This document shows positions 1-8,477 of a stretch of 64,000 bases of DNA, in pieces. The first letter of the stretch is position 1, and each line of letters begins with the position of its first letter. The notes beneath the pieces were generated by a model. The model saw only the letters and a list, made by a program, of their open reading frames with translations, made no database searches and was not told where the DNA came from. A program made the translations under genes and the position numbers. The DNA is from JANNPJ01 sp035474375 (GTDB taxonomy: Bacteria; Actinomycetota; Actinomycetes; Actinomycetales; Kineosporiaceae), in assembly GCA_035474375.1 (NCBI GenBank), contig DATINJ010000036.1, positions 1 to 64,000 of the forward strand, in the 5' to 3' direction.

Positions 1-1043
1 TCACCGGTCGTGTCCGCGATCACCAGGCTCGTCCCGAAGTACCACAGCACGATCTCCTGAGGCTTGGCTATCGGGGCGGTCGCATGGCCGCTGACCGTCG
101 TGATCTTCTTCAGCGACACGCCGGCCGAAGACCCCCAGAACTGGGTGACGACGCCACTACCACCCCAGAACTGCTTGCCGTCATCTTCCCAGGGCGCACC
201 GATGACGACGTCCCGGTACTTGTTCTTGTTCAGCTTTCCGACAGCGATGCTCTGGCCGAAATGGTCCCGGTACTCCGGCGCGCCGGGGACACCGGGCGTG
301 CTCTGGTCGAGCCACTGCGCGCCGCTGGTCACCGTCCCGGTCGAACTGCCCTTGAGGACGACGACGGCACCGGCCTCTTTCTTGCCGCCTACCTTCTTGT
401 TCGGAATACCGATCAGCAGCTCGTCCATGCCGTCACCGGTGACGTCACCGGCCGCGAGGGTTGACCCGAAGGCGTCCGAGGCGGCCGAAGTTCCGGAGAC
501 TCCGGACGTGCTCTGGTTCACGTGCGTGACCTGGTCAACCCGCAGCCCGCCCGGACCGCCCAGAATGATCCAGACCGCGCCCGCGAAGGTGGCCTTCACC
601 TTCAGATCGGCCTCGTCAAAGTTGGCGACGACCAGATCGTCGTATTTGTCGCCGTTGAAGTTGCCCGTGACTATGTCCCTGCCTAAGCAGGTACACCCCA
701 TCGGAACCGCGGCCGGAAGCTCCGTCGTCAGGTAGTCCCGGATGGGGGCCGACGAGTACGCCACCACGACGCCCTGCCCGTTGGTGACCGCAAGGTCATC
801 GCGACCGTCGCCGTCGAAATCCGACCGGGTGGGGCCCTGCCCGGTGAGGGTATGCCCGCCCACCGGCGTGCGCTGATGCACCAGGGTGATGCCGTCCCGG
901 ACGATCTTCACCGTGGACGGCGCGCCGGCAGCCGTCGTCACGGCGTCCTTCGTCGTCCTGGCGTCTGCCGGCGTCGTCAGCCCCAACGTTGCGGAGACCG
1001 CCGCAACGGCCAGGGCACCCGCAAAGACACGTACACAATTCAC
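1..1043 (-). CDS. Secreted FG-GAP (integrin-alpha-like) repeat protein, C-terminus cut by window edge
   Basis: The frame is open from a GTG at 1043 to base 1, about 347 codons, with no stop inside the window. A GGGGAG ribosome site lies just upstream of the GTG. The protein starts MNCVRVFAGALAVAAVSATL, a signal peptide ending near residue 28. Asp/Gly-rich calcium-type blades follow, for example FDGDGRDDLAV near residue 75, FNGDKYDDLVVAN near 130, DVTGDGMDELLIGIP near 205 and NKNKYRDVVIGAPW near 280. This spacing fits a seven-bladed FG-GAP propeller as in the second such protein at 35841-37385. The role is probably extracellular binding or structure; the substrate is unknown. It is divergent from psuK, 78 bp away. 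No catalytic domain is visible in the part present. Confidence 0.85.
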   Translation of the reverse strand, partial: MNCVRVFAGALAVAAVSATLGLTTPADARTTKDAVTTAAGAPSTVKIVRDGITLVHQRTPVGGHTLTGQGPTRSDFDGDGRDDLAVTNGQGVVVAYSSAPIRDYLTTELPAAVPMGCTCLGRDIVTGNFNGDKYDDLVVANFDEADLKVKATFAGAVWIILGGPGGLRVDQVTHVNQSTSGVSGTSAASDAFGSTLAAGDVTGDGMDELLIGIPNKKVGGKKEAGAVVVLKGSSTGTVTSGAQWLDQSTPGVPGAPEYRDHFGQSIAVGKLNKNKYRDVVIGAPWEDDGKQFWGGSGVVTQFWGSSAGVSLKKITTVSGHATAPIAKPQEIVLWYFGTSLVIADTTG

Positions 1044-1121
1044 AAAAGCTCCCCAAGTCTGGAGGAGCAGTAGACCAGAAGATCAACCTCCATGGGTTGC
1101 TTATTGAAGTAAAGAACCTTT

Positions 1122-2255
1122 ATGTTAGCTAGCATGATGTTGACCCAGCGGGAACGCGAGATCCTTGCTCTCCTGCGCCGCGACCCGCTGGCCAAGCCAC
1201 AAGCGATCGCCGAGGCGCTGGGGAGCACTCGCACCGCGGTGAACATGCACCTGTCGAACCTGGGCAAGAAGGGCGCGATCCTGGGGCGCGGCTACATCGT
1301 CCGGCAGGACAACGCGGTGGTGGTCATCGGTGGCGCGAACGTCGACATCAAGGTCCGCAGCCTCGCCCCGGTCCAGCACCACACCAGCAATCCCGGCCGG
1401 TCGAACACCAGCTCCGGTGGGGTCGGGCGGAACATCGCGGAAAATCTGGCTCGGCTGGGCACCCCGACGCATCTGATCGCCGCGGTCGGCCGCGACGCCG
1501 CGGGCGAGCGGCTGCTCAGCGATACCCAGGCAGCGGGCGTGCGGGTGGACCAGGTACACCGCAGCACGCATCCGACCGGCACCTACACCGCGGTACTTGA
1601 CGCGGACGGCGACCTGGTCGTCGCCATCGCGGATATGGCCGCCACCGATGGCCTCACCCCCGAAGACCTGCAGTCGGGGCGAGAACTCATCGCCCACGCG
1701 AGCATGCTGGTTCTGGACGGCAACCTTTCGGCGCGGGTGCTGGCCTACACCCTGGACATCGCCCAGGCCGCCGGCGTCCCCGCCCTGATCGACCCGGTGA
1801 GCGGGCCCAAGGCCGCACTTCTGGCGCCGCTGCTCAGCAGCGAGCGGTCGATCTTCGCCCTGACTCCGAACCTGGACGAGTTGGCGGCGATCACCGGCCA
1901 GCCGGTGGGTAGCGAAGCCGAGATCCTCGCGGCCGCCGCCAGCCTGCACCGACGTGGCGTAAAACACGCCTGGGTACGACTTGGCGGGCAGGGCAGTCTG
2001 CTGAGTACCGCCAACGCCGGCCACACCCTCCTGAGCGCACCGCCGGCCGAAGTTCGCGATGTCACCGGCGCCGGCGATGCCATGCTCGCCGCCTTCGTGC
2101 ACGCGGTGCTGAGCGGTAGCGACCCGGTCACCGCCGCCCGCTACGGCCACGCGGCGGCAGCACTGACCGTCGCCAGCGCCGCCACGGTTCGCCCGGACTT
2201 GACCCCCCGTCTCATCGAAGACGCCCTCCACGACCCCACCCGGAGCCAGAAATGA
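1122..2255 (+). CDS. psuK: Pseudouridine kinase, HTH-PfkB type
   Basis: 377 aa. Residues 6-60 form a winged helix (TQREREILALLRRDP, then EALGSTRTAVNMHLSNL). Residues 65-370 are a PfkB/ribokinase fold: VVIGGANVDIKV at its start, GGVGRNIAENLARLG for sugar binding and GAGDAMLAAF near residue 312 carrying the catalytic Asp. It should phosphorylate pseudouridine to pseudouridine 5'-phosphate in the cytoplasm. The HTH-kinase architecture is common in nucleoside kinases paired with PsuG. Its stop overlaps the psuG start (ATGA at 2252-2255), so the two are translationally coupled. No clear ribosome site precedes 1122; ATGs at 1134 and 1137 are alternatives. The neighbouring psuG makes the substrate call firm; alone it could be another PfkB nucleoside or sugar kinase. 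Confidence 0.88.
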   Translation: MLASMMLTQREREILALLRRDPLAKPQAIAEALGSTRTAVNMHLSNLGKKGAILGRGYIVRQDNAVVVIGGANVDIKVRSLAPVQHHTSNPGRSNTSSGGVGRNIAENLARLGTPTHLIAAVGRDAAGERLLSDTQAAGVRVDQVHRSTHPTGTYTAVLDADGDLVVAIADMAATDGLTPEDLQSGRELIAHASMLVLDGNLSARVLAYTLDIAQAAGVPALIDPVSGPKAALLAPLLSSERSIFALTPNLDELAAITGQPVGSEAEILAAAASLHRRGVKHAWVRLGGQGSLLSTANAGHTLLSAPPAEVRDVTGAGDAMLAAFVHAVLSGSDPVTAARYGHAAAALTVASAATVRPDLTPRLIEDALHDPTRSQK

Positions 2256-3175
2256 CCGTCCCGCACCCGATGCTGACCCTGACCGAAGAGGTCCGCGAGG
2301 CGCTGGCCGACGGCCGTCCCGTCGTCGCCCTCGAATCCACCATCATCAGCCACGGCATGCCCTATCCGCAGAACGTGCAGATGGCAACCGAAGTAGAGGC
2401 CATCATCCGGGACGGCGGAGCGGTCCCGGCGACCATCGCCGTCCTGCACGGTCGGCCCTGTATCGGCCTGACGGTGGCGAATTTGGAACTGCTGGCCACC
2501 AGTCCGGAGGTGACCAAGGCCAGTGTGCGGGATCTGGCGTACGTCATCGCCCGCGGCGGGCACGGGGCCACCACCGTCGCCAGCACCATGCGGCTGGCTG
2601 CCCTGGCCGGGATTCGGGTCTTCGTGACCGGCGGCATCGGCGGGGTCCACCGCGGTGCACCGGCGACCTTCGACATCAGCGCGGATCTGACCGAGCTCGC
2701 CGCCACGAGCGTCGCAGTGATCAGCGCCGGGGTGAAGAGCATCCTCGATATCGGGCTCACCCTGGAGACTTTGGAAACCCTGGGGGTACCGGTCCTCGGC
2801 TACGGCACCGATGAGTTCCCGGCCTTCTACTCTCGCAGCAGCGGTTTCGCCTCACCCATGCGGGTCGATTCGGCCCGCGAAATCGCCGCGGTGATGCGGG
2901 CCCGTTGGGGCCTGGGCATCTCCGGCGGCATCAGCATCGCCAACCCCATCTCCGCGGACGATGAAATTCCGGCAGACCAGATCTCCGGCATCATCGAACA
3001 GGCTCTGGACGAGATGGAAAAGGCTGGTATTGCGGGCAAGGAGGCGACGCCGTACCTGCTGGGCCGGATCGTCGAACTCACCGACGGCGAGAGCTTGCGC
3101 ACCAACATCGCCTTGGTGAAGAACAATGCTCGGCTCGGTGCCCAGGTCGCGACCGAGTACGCGGCGATGCCCTAG
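2252..3175 (+). CDS. psuG: Pseudouridine-5'-phosphate glycosidase
   Basis: 307 aa, the usual length for PsuG. It cleaves the C-C glycosidic bond of pseudouridine 5'-phosphate to uracil and ribose 5-phosphate. Family motifs are all present: ALESTIISHGMPYPQN near residue 28, VPATIAVLHGRPCIGL near 57, RGGHGATTVASTM near 98, VFVTGGIGGVHRG near 123 (including the lysine/glycine-rich sugar site region) and GYGTDEFPAFYSRSSG near 185. It overlaps psuK by 4 nt and ends 17 bp before a strong hairpin, so psuK-psuG form a closed two-gene operon for RNA-derived nucleoside salvage. It complements the deoC operon at 57-60 kb. Confidence 0.96.
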   Translation: MTVPHPMLTLTEEVREALADGRPVVALESTIISHGMPYPQNVQMATEVEAIIRDGGAVPATIAVLHGRPCIGLTVANLELLATSPEVTKASVRDLAYVIARGGHGATTVASTMRLAALAGIRVFVTGGIGGVHRGAPATFDISADLTELAATSVAVISAGVKSILDIGLTLETLETLGVPVLGYGTDEFPAFYSRSSGFASPMRVDSAREIAAVMRARWGLGISGGISIANPISADDEIPADQISGIIEQALDEMEKAGIAGKEATPYLLGRIVELTDGESLRTNIALVKNNARLGAQVATEYAAMP

Positions 3176-3192
3176 ACAGGCTCTGGAACAGA

Positions 3193-3240
3193 CCGTCCGG
3201 CCGGGTGCTGCCACCCCCGGCGCAGCACCCGGCCGGACGG
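3193..3240 (+). terminator. Rho-independent-like hairpin after psuG
   Basis: Perfect 19-bp inverted repeat (3193-3211 with 3222-3240; left arm CCGTCCGGCCGGGTGCTGC) around a 10-nt loop, 17 bp after the psuG stop. There is no U tract, as is usual in high-GC actinomycetes. Confidence 0.85.
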
Positions 3241-3259
3241 ATGTGAGAAGGTCTCCGAA

Positions 3260-3589
3260 GTGATCAGTTCCCGCCCGACCCGGCCTCTTCCGCGCAGCCT
3301 GACGAGCGCCGTGCTCGCAGCCCTTACCGTTCTACCGTTGATCAGTTGCGCTCAGCAGCCCACGTCGACCCCCTCGACGGCGATCTCGTCCGAGGCGGTG
3401 GCGGTATCACCGACCTGCTTGAAGGCGATGCGGGAAGCCCTCGACGGCGCCCTGTACAAGCCGAACGCCGACGAGGTCAGCCAACTTCCAGAGTGCCGAT
3501 CCGAATCCGAGGAAGCGATCGGCACCGCGGCTGAGCGATTGCTTCGGGAGACGTTCGACACAGTGCCTTCGCCCAGCCCGGCACACTGA
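3260..3589 (+). CDS. Small secreted lipoprotein, unknown function
   Basis: 109 aa, GTG start with GAGAAGG at 3245-3251. The N-terminus MISSRPTRPLPRSLTSAVL has basic residues, then a hydrophobic stretch ending in a lipobox-like LISC with Cys near residue 30, so it is probably lipidated and anchored outside the membrane. The mature part is about 80 aa, Ser/Thr-rich and then acidic, with two further Cys (TCLKAM, PECRSE) that could form one disulfide. I recognise no family. It lies after the psuG terminator and converges with the GH10 gene 9 bp away. The reading direction is supported by the ribosome site and the lipobox. Confidence 0.65.
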   Translation: MISSRPTRPLPRSLTSAVLAALTVLPLISCAQQPTSTPSTAISSEAVAVSPTCLKAMREALDGALYKPNADEVSQLPECRSESEEAIGTAAERLLRETFDTVPSPSPAH

Positions 3590-3598
3590 TCCAACGCT

Positions 3599-4738
3599 TT
3601 ACGGCGTCTGGCCTCGGGAACCGAGCGTCGGAGCCAGTGCCAGGTCGCGGCGCAATGCGTCGTAGGCCGGGCGTGCGACGTAATTCTCGTCATACAGGGC
3701 CGCCGCACCCTGGCCCTCGAAAACCCCGGGCACCCACTGGTACTTGTCGGTGAATCCCCAGACCGTGTACGAGACGCAGCTGCGGACCAGCAGGCAGCTT
3801 TCCATCATCAGGCTGTAGCCATTGGCCTGCGCCTGCAGTTCCGCGCTGTCTACCGGCAGCACGCTGCGGACGTCCGCCTCGGTGATCGCGGTGTCGACGC
3901 CTAGCGCGGCGAACCGCCGCAGATTCTGCAGGACGTCACCGGGCGCGTCGTACTGGGTGCCCAGATGGCCCTGTAGGCCCACCCCCTGAACCGGCACCCC
4001 GGCCGAGCGCAGGCTACGGACCAGGTCGAACACGGCGTCGCTCTTGGGGTTGATGCCTTCGATGTTGTAGTCGTTGTAGAACAGGATGGCTTTGGGGTCT
4101 GCCTGGTGCGCCCACTTGAATGCGTCAGCCAGGTAGCTCGGGCCAATCACTCTCAGCCAGAGCGTGTCTCGAAGCGTGCCGTCGTCGTTGAAGGCCTCGT
4201 TGACCACGTCCCAGGCCCAGATCCGGCCCCGGAAGTGCCCAGCTTCGGCAAAGATGTGTGCCCGCAGAATGCTTCGCAGCTCGGCCTTGGTCCAGGTGCC
4301 CGAGGTCAGCCAGGCCGGCAGCTGGTTGTGCCAGAGCAGGGTGTGCCCGCGGACCTTTTGACCGTGTGCCCGGGCGAAGTCGACCAGGGTGTCGGCGGCC
4401 GCGAAGTCGTACACGCCGCGTTCGGCCTCAACCGACTCCCACTTCATCACGTTCTCCGGGGTGACACTGGAGAACTGCTGCGCCACGATGGTGCGGTACG
4501 TGGTGTCGGATTGCAACGCTGCGGTGTCCACCGCCGTTCCGACGCGCAGTTTGGTGTGTCGCGCCAACTCTCGCAGGGTGGACGTGGTCGGGTCGGGTGC
4601 CGCCGCAGCGGCTGCTTGCGGGCCGGTGCTCGCGATGGCCGCTTGGGAGCCGGCGATCGAGATGGCGGCGGTGCTCAGGCCGGTGACGGCGACTGCCAGG
4701 ACGGCGGCGGTAAACCCTGATGTACGTCGGACTCGCAT
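3599..4738 (-). CDS. Secreted GH10 endo-1,4-beta-xylanase, single domain
   Basis: About 379 aa from the ATG at 4738, chosen because AAGGGGA sits 7 nt upstream and the signal peptide begins there (MRVRRTSGFTAAVLAVAV); an in-frame ATG at 4783 would add 15 residues. The GH10 barrel covers roughly residues 55-370. FSSVTPENVMKWESVE, GHTLLWHNQLPAWL and WDVVNEAFND (acid/base Glu near 181) are followed by the nucleophile Glu in TAITEADVRS near 287. It cuts internal xylan bonds outside the cell. Unlike the second xylanase (38895-40316) it has no CBM2 or linker. It is divergent from a LacI regulator with a GTTTCATGAAAC palindrome between, so xylan-responsive repression is likely. Confidence 0.95.
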   Translation of the reverse strand: MRVRRTSGFTAAVLAVAVTGLSTAAISIAGSQAAIASTGPQAAAAAAPDPTTSTLRELARHTKLRVGTAVDTAALQSDTTYRTIVAQQFSSVTPENVMKWESVEAERGVYDFAAADTLVDFARAHGQKVRGHTLLWHNQLPAWLTSGTWTKAELRSILRAHIFAEAGHFRGRIWAWDVVNEAFNDDGTLRDTLWLRVIGPSYLADAFKWAHQADPKAILFYNDYNIEGINPKSDAVFDLVRSLRSAGVPVQGVGLQGHLGTQYDAPGDVLQNLRRFAALGVDTAITEADVRSVLPVDSAELQAQANGYSLMMESCLLVRSCVSYTVWGFTDKYQWVPGVFEGQGAAALYDENYVARPAYDALRRDLALAPTLGSRGQTP

Positions 4739-4776
4739 TGGTCGTCCCCTTCGACGGATCCACGGGCTATGCAACT

Positions 4777-4809
4777 GTTTCATGAAACTAATGGAATATT
4801 TCAGAAAAC
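4777..4809. promoter_or_regulatory. LacI-type operators between GH10 xylanase and its regulator
   Basis: GTTTCATGAAAC at 4777-4788 is a perfect 12-bp palindrome. A degenerate copy, ATTTCAGAAAAC, ends at 4809. Both lie in the divergent intergenic region, 39-71 bp upstream of the xylanase ATG. Related GTTTC/GAAAC sites occur upstream of other hydrolase genes here. The binding protein is inferred to be the adjacent LacI regulator. Confidence 0.6.
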
Positions 4810-4905
4810 GTACCTTCGCTGACCAAAGCGGTCAAGAGGGGCGTCCCGGTCACCAAGCTGAGCAACCGGACCCGTCGAGATCGTGGATCCGCATAAGCTA
4901 AGGCC

Positions 4906-5949
4906 GTGACCGCAACGGACCCCGAACTGCAGGGCGGTGGCCGACGCGGCGAGCGGCTCACCGTTGCGGAGATCGCGCGGCTGGCCGGCGTCTCGTCTCC
5001 GACGGTGTCACGGGTGATCAACGGGCATGCCGGGGTCGCACTGGAGACCAGGCAGCGGGTCGAGGCCGTGCTGCACGAGCACGGCTATCGTCGACCCGAG
5101 CGCCCGGATCCGGTCCCGCTGCTCGACCTCGTGTTCCACGCGCTGGACAGCTTCTGGGCGCTGGAGATCATTCAAGGCGTCGAGCAGGTCGCCCGGGAGC
5201 GTGGCCTGGCCGTGGTGCTGACCGAGATGCAGGGCCGCCTCACCCCCGGTCAAGGGTGGATGGAACAGGTGCTGTCCCGTCGGCCGATCGGCGTCATCGC
5301 GGTCCTGTCCGACCTCACCGTGCAACAGCAGTCTCAGCTCGCGACCCGGTCGATCCCGCTGGTGGTGCTCGATCCCACCGGTGAACCGTTGCACGAGACG
5401 CCGTCCGTCGGGGCCACGAATTACAGCGGCGCGATGGTCGCCACCCGGCACCTTCTCGGGCTCGGCCATCGCCGGATCGCGATGCTCGGCGGCAACCCGC
5501 AGTGGCCGTTCTGCCGAGCTCGGATGGACGGCTTTCGGGCGGCGATGGACGCCGCCGAGGTGCCGGTCGATCCGGACCTGGTCCGCATCGGACCGCTCTA
5601 CGTCGAGGGTGGCCTGGCCGACGGGACGGCGTTGCTTCAGTTACCGAATCCGCCGACGGCCATCTTCACCACGAACGACCTGCAGGCGCATGGCGTCTAC
5701 GAGGCGGCGCGACGGGCTGGGGTGCGGATCCCGGAGGACCTGAGCGTGGTCGGTTTCGATGACCTGACGTTCACCAAGTGGGCTGGGCCGCCGATGACCA
5801 CGATGCGCCAGCCGCTGGTCCGGATGGGTGCCACGGCGGCCCGGATGATCGTCGCCTTGGGCGATGGCGAGCAGTTGCCGGAACAGCGCGTCGTCCTGAG
5901 TACCGAACTGGTAGTCCGGCAGAGCACCGCCGCACCGCTCGCGCGCTAG
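4906..5949 (+). CDS. LacI-family transcriptional regulator, probably of xylan genes
   Basis: 347 aa, GTG start. Residues 19-75 are the LacI headpiece: LTVAEIARLAGVSSPTVSRV, then the hinge region ending EAVLHEHGYRRP. Residues 76-340 are a periplasmic-binding-protein-like effector domain, with LVVLDPTGEP, GHRRIAMLGG and SVVGFDDLTFTKWAGPPMTT typical of sugar-sensing members. It sits divergently from the GH10 xylanase and directly upstream of a CE4 esterase, so it is inferred to repress these genes until xylan oligosaccharides bind. Palindromes of the right kind flank it on both sides. The effector cannot be read from sequence. A short hairpin at 5942-5961 overlaps its stop. Confidence 0.9.
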   Translation: MTATDPELQGGGRRGERLTVAEIARLAGVSSPTVSRVINGHAGVALETRQRVEAVLHEHGYRRPERPDPVPLLDLVFHALDSFWALEIIQGVEQVARERGLAVVLTEMQGRLTPGQGWMEQVLSRRPIGVIAVLSDLTVQQQSQLATRSIPLVVLDPTGEPLHETPSVGATNYSGAMVATRHLLGLGHRRIAMLGGNPQWPFCRARMDGFRAAMDAAEVPVDPDLVRIGPLYVEGGLADGTALLQLPNPPTAIFTTNDLQAHGVYEAARRAGVRIPEDLSVVGFDDLTFTKWAGPPMTTMRQPLVRMGATAARMIVALGDGEQLPEQRVVLSTELVVRQSTAAPLAR

Positions 5950-5961
5950 CCAGCTAGCGCG
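5942..5961 (+). terminator. Hairpin at the end of the LacI gene
   Basis: CGCGCTAG / CTAGCGCG, 8-bp perfect arms with a 4-nt loop, spanning the stop codon of the LacI regulator. It is a plausible weak terminator separating it from the CE4 gene. Confidence 0.5.
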
Positions 5962-5971
5962 GACGTTGTTG

Positions 5972-6004
5972 TGTTCTGAAAACATCCGGTACATACTTCG
6001 AAAC
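5972..6004 (+). promoter_or_regulatory. Candidate LacI operators upstream of CE4 deacetylase
   Basis: TGTTCTGAAAACA (5972-5984) and CTTCGAAAC (5996-6004) are imperfect palindromes with the same GTTTC/GAAAC half sites seen before the xylanase. They lie 45-77 bp upstream of the ATG at 6049. Confidence 0.4.
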
Positions 6005-6048
6005 ATTCCAGGATTGCTCGGTTCCGCCAAGCTCCCAAGGGGTGCCGC

Positions 6049-7029
6049 ATGAATCGCAGACTTCGACTGAAGAGACTCCCCATCGTCACGGTGTTGACGC
6101 TCGCTGTCGCCACCGTCGTCAGCGCCATCACGTTCCTCGCCGAACCGTCCACCGCCGCGGCCACCTGCAGCAACGGTTACGTGGCCCTGACTTTCGACGA
6201 CGGACCGAACAGCAACACCAACACCTTGCTGAACGTGTTGAAGACCAATGGTGTTCGGGCGACGTTCTTCAACGTCGGGACGAACGCGAAGAACAACCCG
6301 GCGCTGGTGACGGCGGAGAATGCGGCCGGGATGTGGATCGGCAACCACAGTTGGAGCCATCCGCACCTGACCCAGCTGAGCTCATCCCAGATGACCAGCG
6401 AGATCTCCCAGACCCAACAGGCCATCCAGCAGATCACCGGCAGCGCCCCGCAACTCTTCCGGCCGCCGTACGGGGAGACCAATTCCACCCTCAGATCGAT
6501 TGAGGCCCAGTACGGGCTGACCGAGGTGCTCTGGTCGGTGGACTCGCAGGACTGGAACGGAGCCAGCACCAGCCAGATCGTGCAGGCCGCCGGGAACCTC
6601 ACGGCGGGCGGGGTGATCCTGATGCACGACGGGTACGCCAACACGAATGCGGCGATCCCGCAGATCGTCACGAACCTGGCCAGTCGCGGATTGTGCGCCG
6701 GCATGATCTCCACTGCGACCGGCAGGGCGGTCGCTCCGAGCGGCAGCACGCCGCCGACCGGGACTTGCACCGCGACCTACACTCCCGGCACCCGCTGGAG
6801 CGACCGGTTCAACGGTCAGGTAGCCATCACCGGCGCCACCTCCTGGATCGCCACCGTCACCGTCGCCAACGGCCAAAAGATCTCGGCTACCTGGAACGGC
6901 AATGCCACCTGGGGCAGTGACCCGAACGTGATGACCGTGACGCCCAATGGCAGCGGCAACACCTTCGGATTCACCGTGCTGGCCAACGGCAACTTCAACG
7001 CCCCGGCGGTCTCTTGTCGCGCCAGCTGA
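6049..7029 (+). CDS. Secreted CE4 polysaccharide deacetylase with C-terminal CBM2 (acetylxylan esterase-like)
   Basis: 326 aa; AAGGGG lies upstream of the ATG. Signal peptide about residues 1-37. The NodB domain (42-225) carries all family motifs: LTFDDGPNSNT (catalytic and metal Asp), GNHSWSHPHL (metal His pair), FRPPYGETN, WSVDSQDWNG and ILMHDGYA. A Thr/Pro-rich linker is followed by a CBM2-like beta-sandwich at about 238-326, with Cys near each end and conserved Trp residues. Expected activity is metal-dependent de-O-acetylation of xylan (or de-N-acetylation of chitin oligosaccharides); the neighbouring xylanase favours xylan. It overlaps the next gene by 16 bp in another frame. Confidence 0.9.
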   Translation: MNRRLRLKRLPIVTVLTLAVATVVSAITFLAEPSTAAATCSNGYVALTFDDGPNSNTNTLLNVLKTNGVRATFFNVGTNAKNNPALVTAENAAGMWIGNHSWSHPHLTQLSSSQMTSEISQTQQAIQQITGSAPQLFRPPYGETNSTLRSIEAQYGLTEVLWSVDSQDWNGASTSQIVQAAGNLTAGGVILMHDGYANTNAAIPQIVTNLASRGLCAGMISTATGRAVAPSGSTPPTGTCTATYTPGTRWSDRFNGQVAITGATSWIATVTVANGQKISATWNGNATWGSDPNVMTVTPNGSGNTFGFTVLANGNFNAPAVSCRAS

Positions 7030-7940
7030 GCAGCAGCCACGGATCCTCGAATCCCATCTGCGGGCAAGCGGATCCGCAGACTTCGGTGCTGCCGGGTTCG
7101 GGCCCGAGACTCACCGAGGTGACCGGGTTCGGCGTCAATCCGACCGGCCTGCGGATGCACGTGTACCTGCCCGCCCGGTTGGCCGAGCGGCCGGCGATTC
7201 TGGTTGCGGTGCACAACTGCACGCAATCCGGTCCGCTCTTCGCGGCCGGACCGGCAGCCGAATTCGTTTCTCTGGCAGACCGATACGGCTACGTGATGGT
7301 CTTTCCCACCGCGACCCGGGAAGGTAACTGCTTCGATGTCTCCTCGGCTGCGGCGCTCCGGCACGACGGCGACAGCGATCCGGCCGGCATCGTCTCGATG
7401 GTCAGGCACCTGCAGTCGCAGTACGAAGCCGACCGGGTCTTCGTCGTCGGGCTGTCTTCCGGAGCGATGCTGGTCAACGTCCTCCTTGGTTGCTACCCGG
7501 AGGTTTTCGGTGCCGGAGCGGCGTTCGCCGGGGTGCCGTTCGGCGGCTTCGCCGGTGCCGATGCCAACTGGAGCGACCGGTGTGCGCAGGGCCGATTGAT
7601 CCGGTCGGCCCGGCATTGGGGGGACGTCGTCCGGGCCGCGTTTCCCGGGTATACCGGACCCCGGCCTCGGGTCCAGCTCTGGCACAGCACCACGGACGAG
7701 ATCCTGCACTACGCGAACCACACCGAGGCGATCAAACAGTGGACCGACGTCCATGCCATCACCGACCGACCGGTCTGCACCGCCGCCCCGCGCCCCGGCT
7801 GGCGGCGGACTCGTTACGGGGACCCTGGTGACACCGCTGCGGTGGAGGCGATCAGTGTCACCGGGAGCCCGCACAACGTCTTGACCATGGGGATGGCGGC
7901 CTACACCGTCACCTTCTTCGGCCTGACCGAACGGCAGTAG
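7014..7940 (+). CDS. CE1-type (PHB depolymerase/feruloyl or acetylxylan) esterase
   Basis: About 308 aa if started at the TTG at 7014. An alpha/beta hydrolase of the LpqC/PHB-depolymerase family begins at LTEVTGFGVNPTGLRMHVYLP. Other motifs are LVAVHNCTQSG (oxyanion region), VGLSSGAMLVN (GxSxG nucleophile, near residue 149), LWHSTTDEILHY (Asp) and SPHNVLTMG (His). It should remove acetyl or feruloyl groups from xylan. Relatives are secreted, but no signal peptide is visible. The first 30 residues are Ser-rich and linker-like, and the gene begins inside the end of the CE4-CBM2 gene. It may therefore be a separated domain of a CE4-CBM2-CE1 enzyme or use another start. Confidence 0.8.
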   Translation: MSRQLSSSHGSSNPICGQADPQTSVLPGSGPRLTEVTGFGVNPTGLRMHVYLPARLAERPAILVAVHNCTQSGPLFAAGPAAEFVSLADRYGYVMVFPTATREGNCFDVSSAAALRHDGDSDPAGIVSMVRHLQSQYEADRVFVVGLSSGAMLVNVLLGCYPEVFGAGAAFAGVPFGGFAGADANWSDRCAQGRLIRSARHWGDVVRAAFPGYTGPRPRVQLWHSTTDEILHYANHTEAIKQWTDVHAITDRPVCTAAPRPGWRRTRYGDPGDTAAVEAISVTGSPHNVLTMGMAAYTVTFFGLTERQ

Positions 7941-7961
7941 GCCGCTACCAGCAGCAGCCGA

Positions 7962-8363
7962 TCAGCCCTTCGGCTCGAGCAGTTCGATCCGGTTGCCGTG
8001 CAGGTCATGGGAGTAGAACCGGCGGTGGCCGGGAAAGTTGTCGTCCCACTCCACGCCCGCACCGGCCGCTTCGAGCCGCTTCGCCAACGCATCGAGATCC
8101 TTGACCAGGATGCCGGGATGCGCCTTCGCCGCGGCCCGGAAGTCCTTCTCCACCCCGAGGTGGATCTCCAACCCCGTGGACCGGAACCAGCAACCACCAC
8201 GAGCCGCGAGCACCGGCGGCTTCTCCAACTCGGTCATCCCGAGGATCTCTCCGTAGTAGCGCCGGGCAAGGTCCTCGCCGCCGGGCGGGATCGCCAACTG
8301 CACGTGGTGCAACCCAGGAAATTCATAGCTGTTCTCGACTGTGGCGTCGCCGGTCTCGGGCAT
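7962..8363 (-). CDS. VOC-superfamily (glyoxalase/bleomycin-resistance fold) protein, copy A
   Basis: 133 aa from the ATG at 8363, which has AAAGGAG 4 nt upstream; a longer frame to 8438 lacks such a site. One VOC module: HHVQLAIPPGGEDLARRYY at the N-terminus, GCWFRSTGLEIHLGVE in the middle and DDNFPGHRRFYSHDLHGNRIELLEP at the end, with metal-ligand candidates His, His and Glu. Such proteins act as lyases, dioxygenases or drug-binding resistance proteins; the substrate is not evident. The protein differs from copy B (end of the ATP-grasp gene, 26341-26742) only at residue 2 (Pro/Ser). That tie to the biosynthetic operon suggests a related or self-resistance role, which is inference. Confidence 0.85.
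   Translation of the reverse strand: MPETGDATVENSYEFPGLHHVQLAIPPGGEDLARRYYGEILGMTELEKPPVLAARGGCWFRSTGLEIHLGVEKDFRAAAKAHPGILVKDLDALAKRLEAAGAGVEWDDNFPGHRRFYSHDLHGNRIELLEPKG
7985..8357 (-). repeat. Dispersed near-identical repeat, copy A (VOC gene)
   Basis: About 370 bp match 26364-26736 in the same orientation with about six mismatches by eye. The last seven codons of the gene, outside this core, differ at several synonymous positions. The copies are 18.4 kb apart as direct repeats. Confidence 0.9.
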
Positions 8364-8477
8364 GCTGCTCCTTTGGTCGGATTGGCACTCGTCAACGAGC
8401 CGCCCGGACAACGGAGTGCCCGAGATCCGGTCGATCACGGGTGCGAACTGCGAGCGTAACAGGACGCCAGGGAAGGT

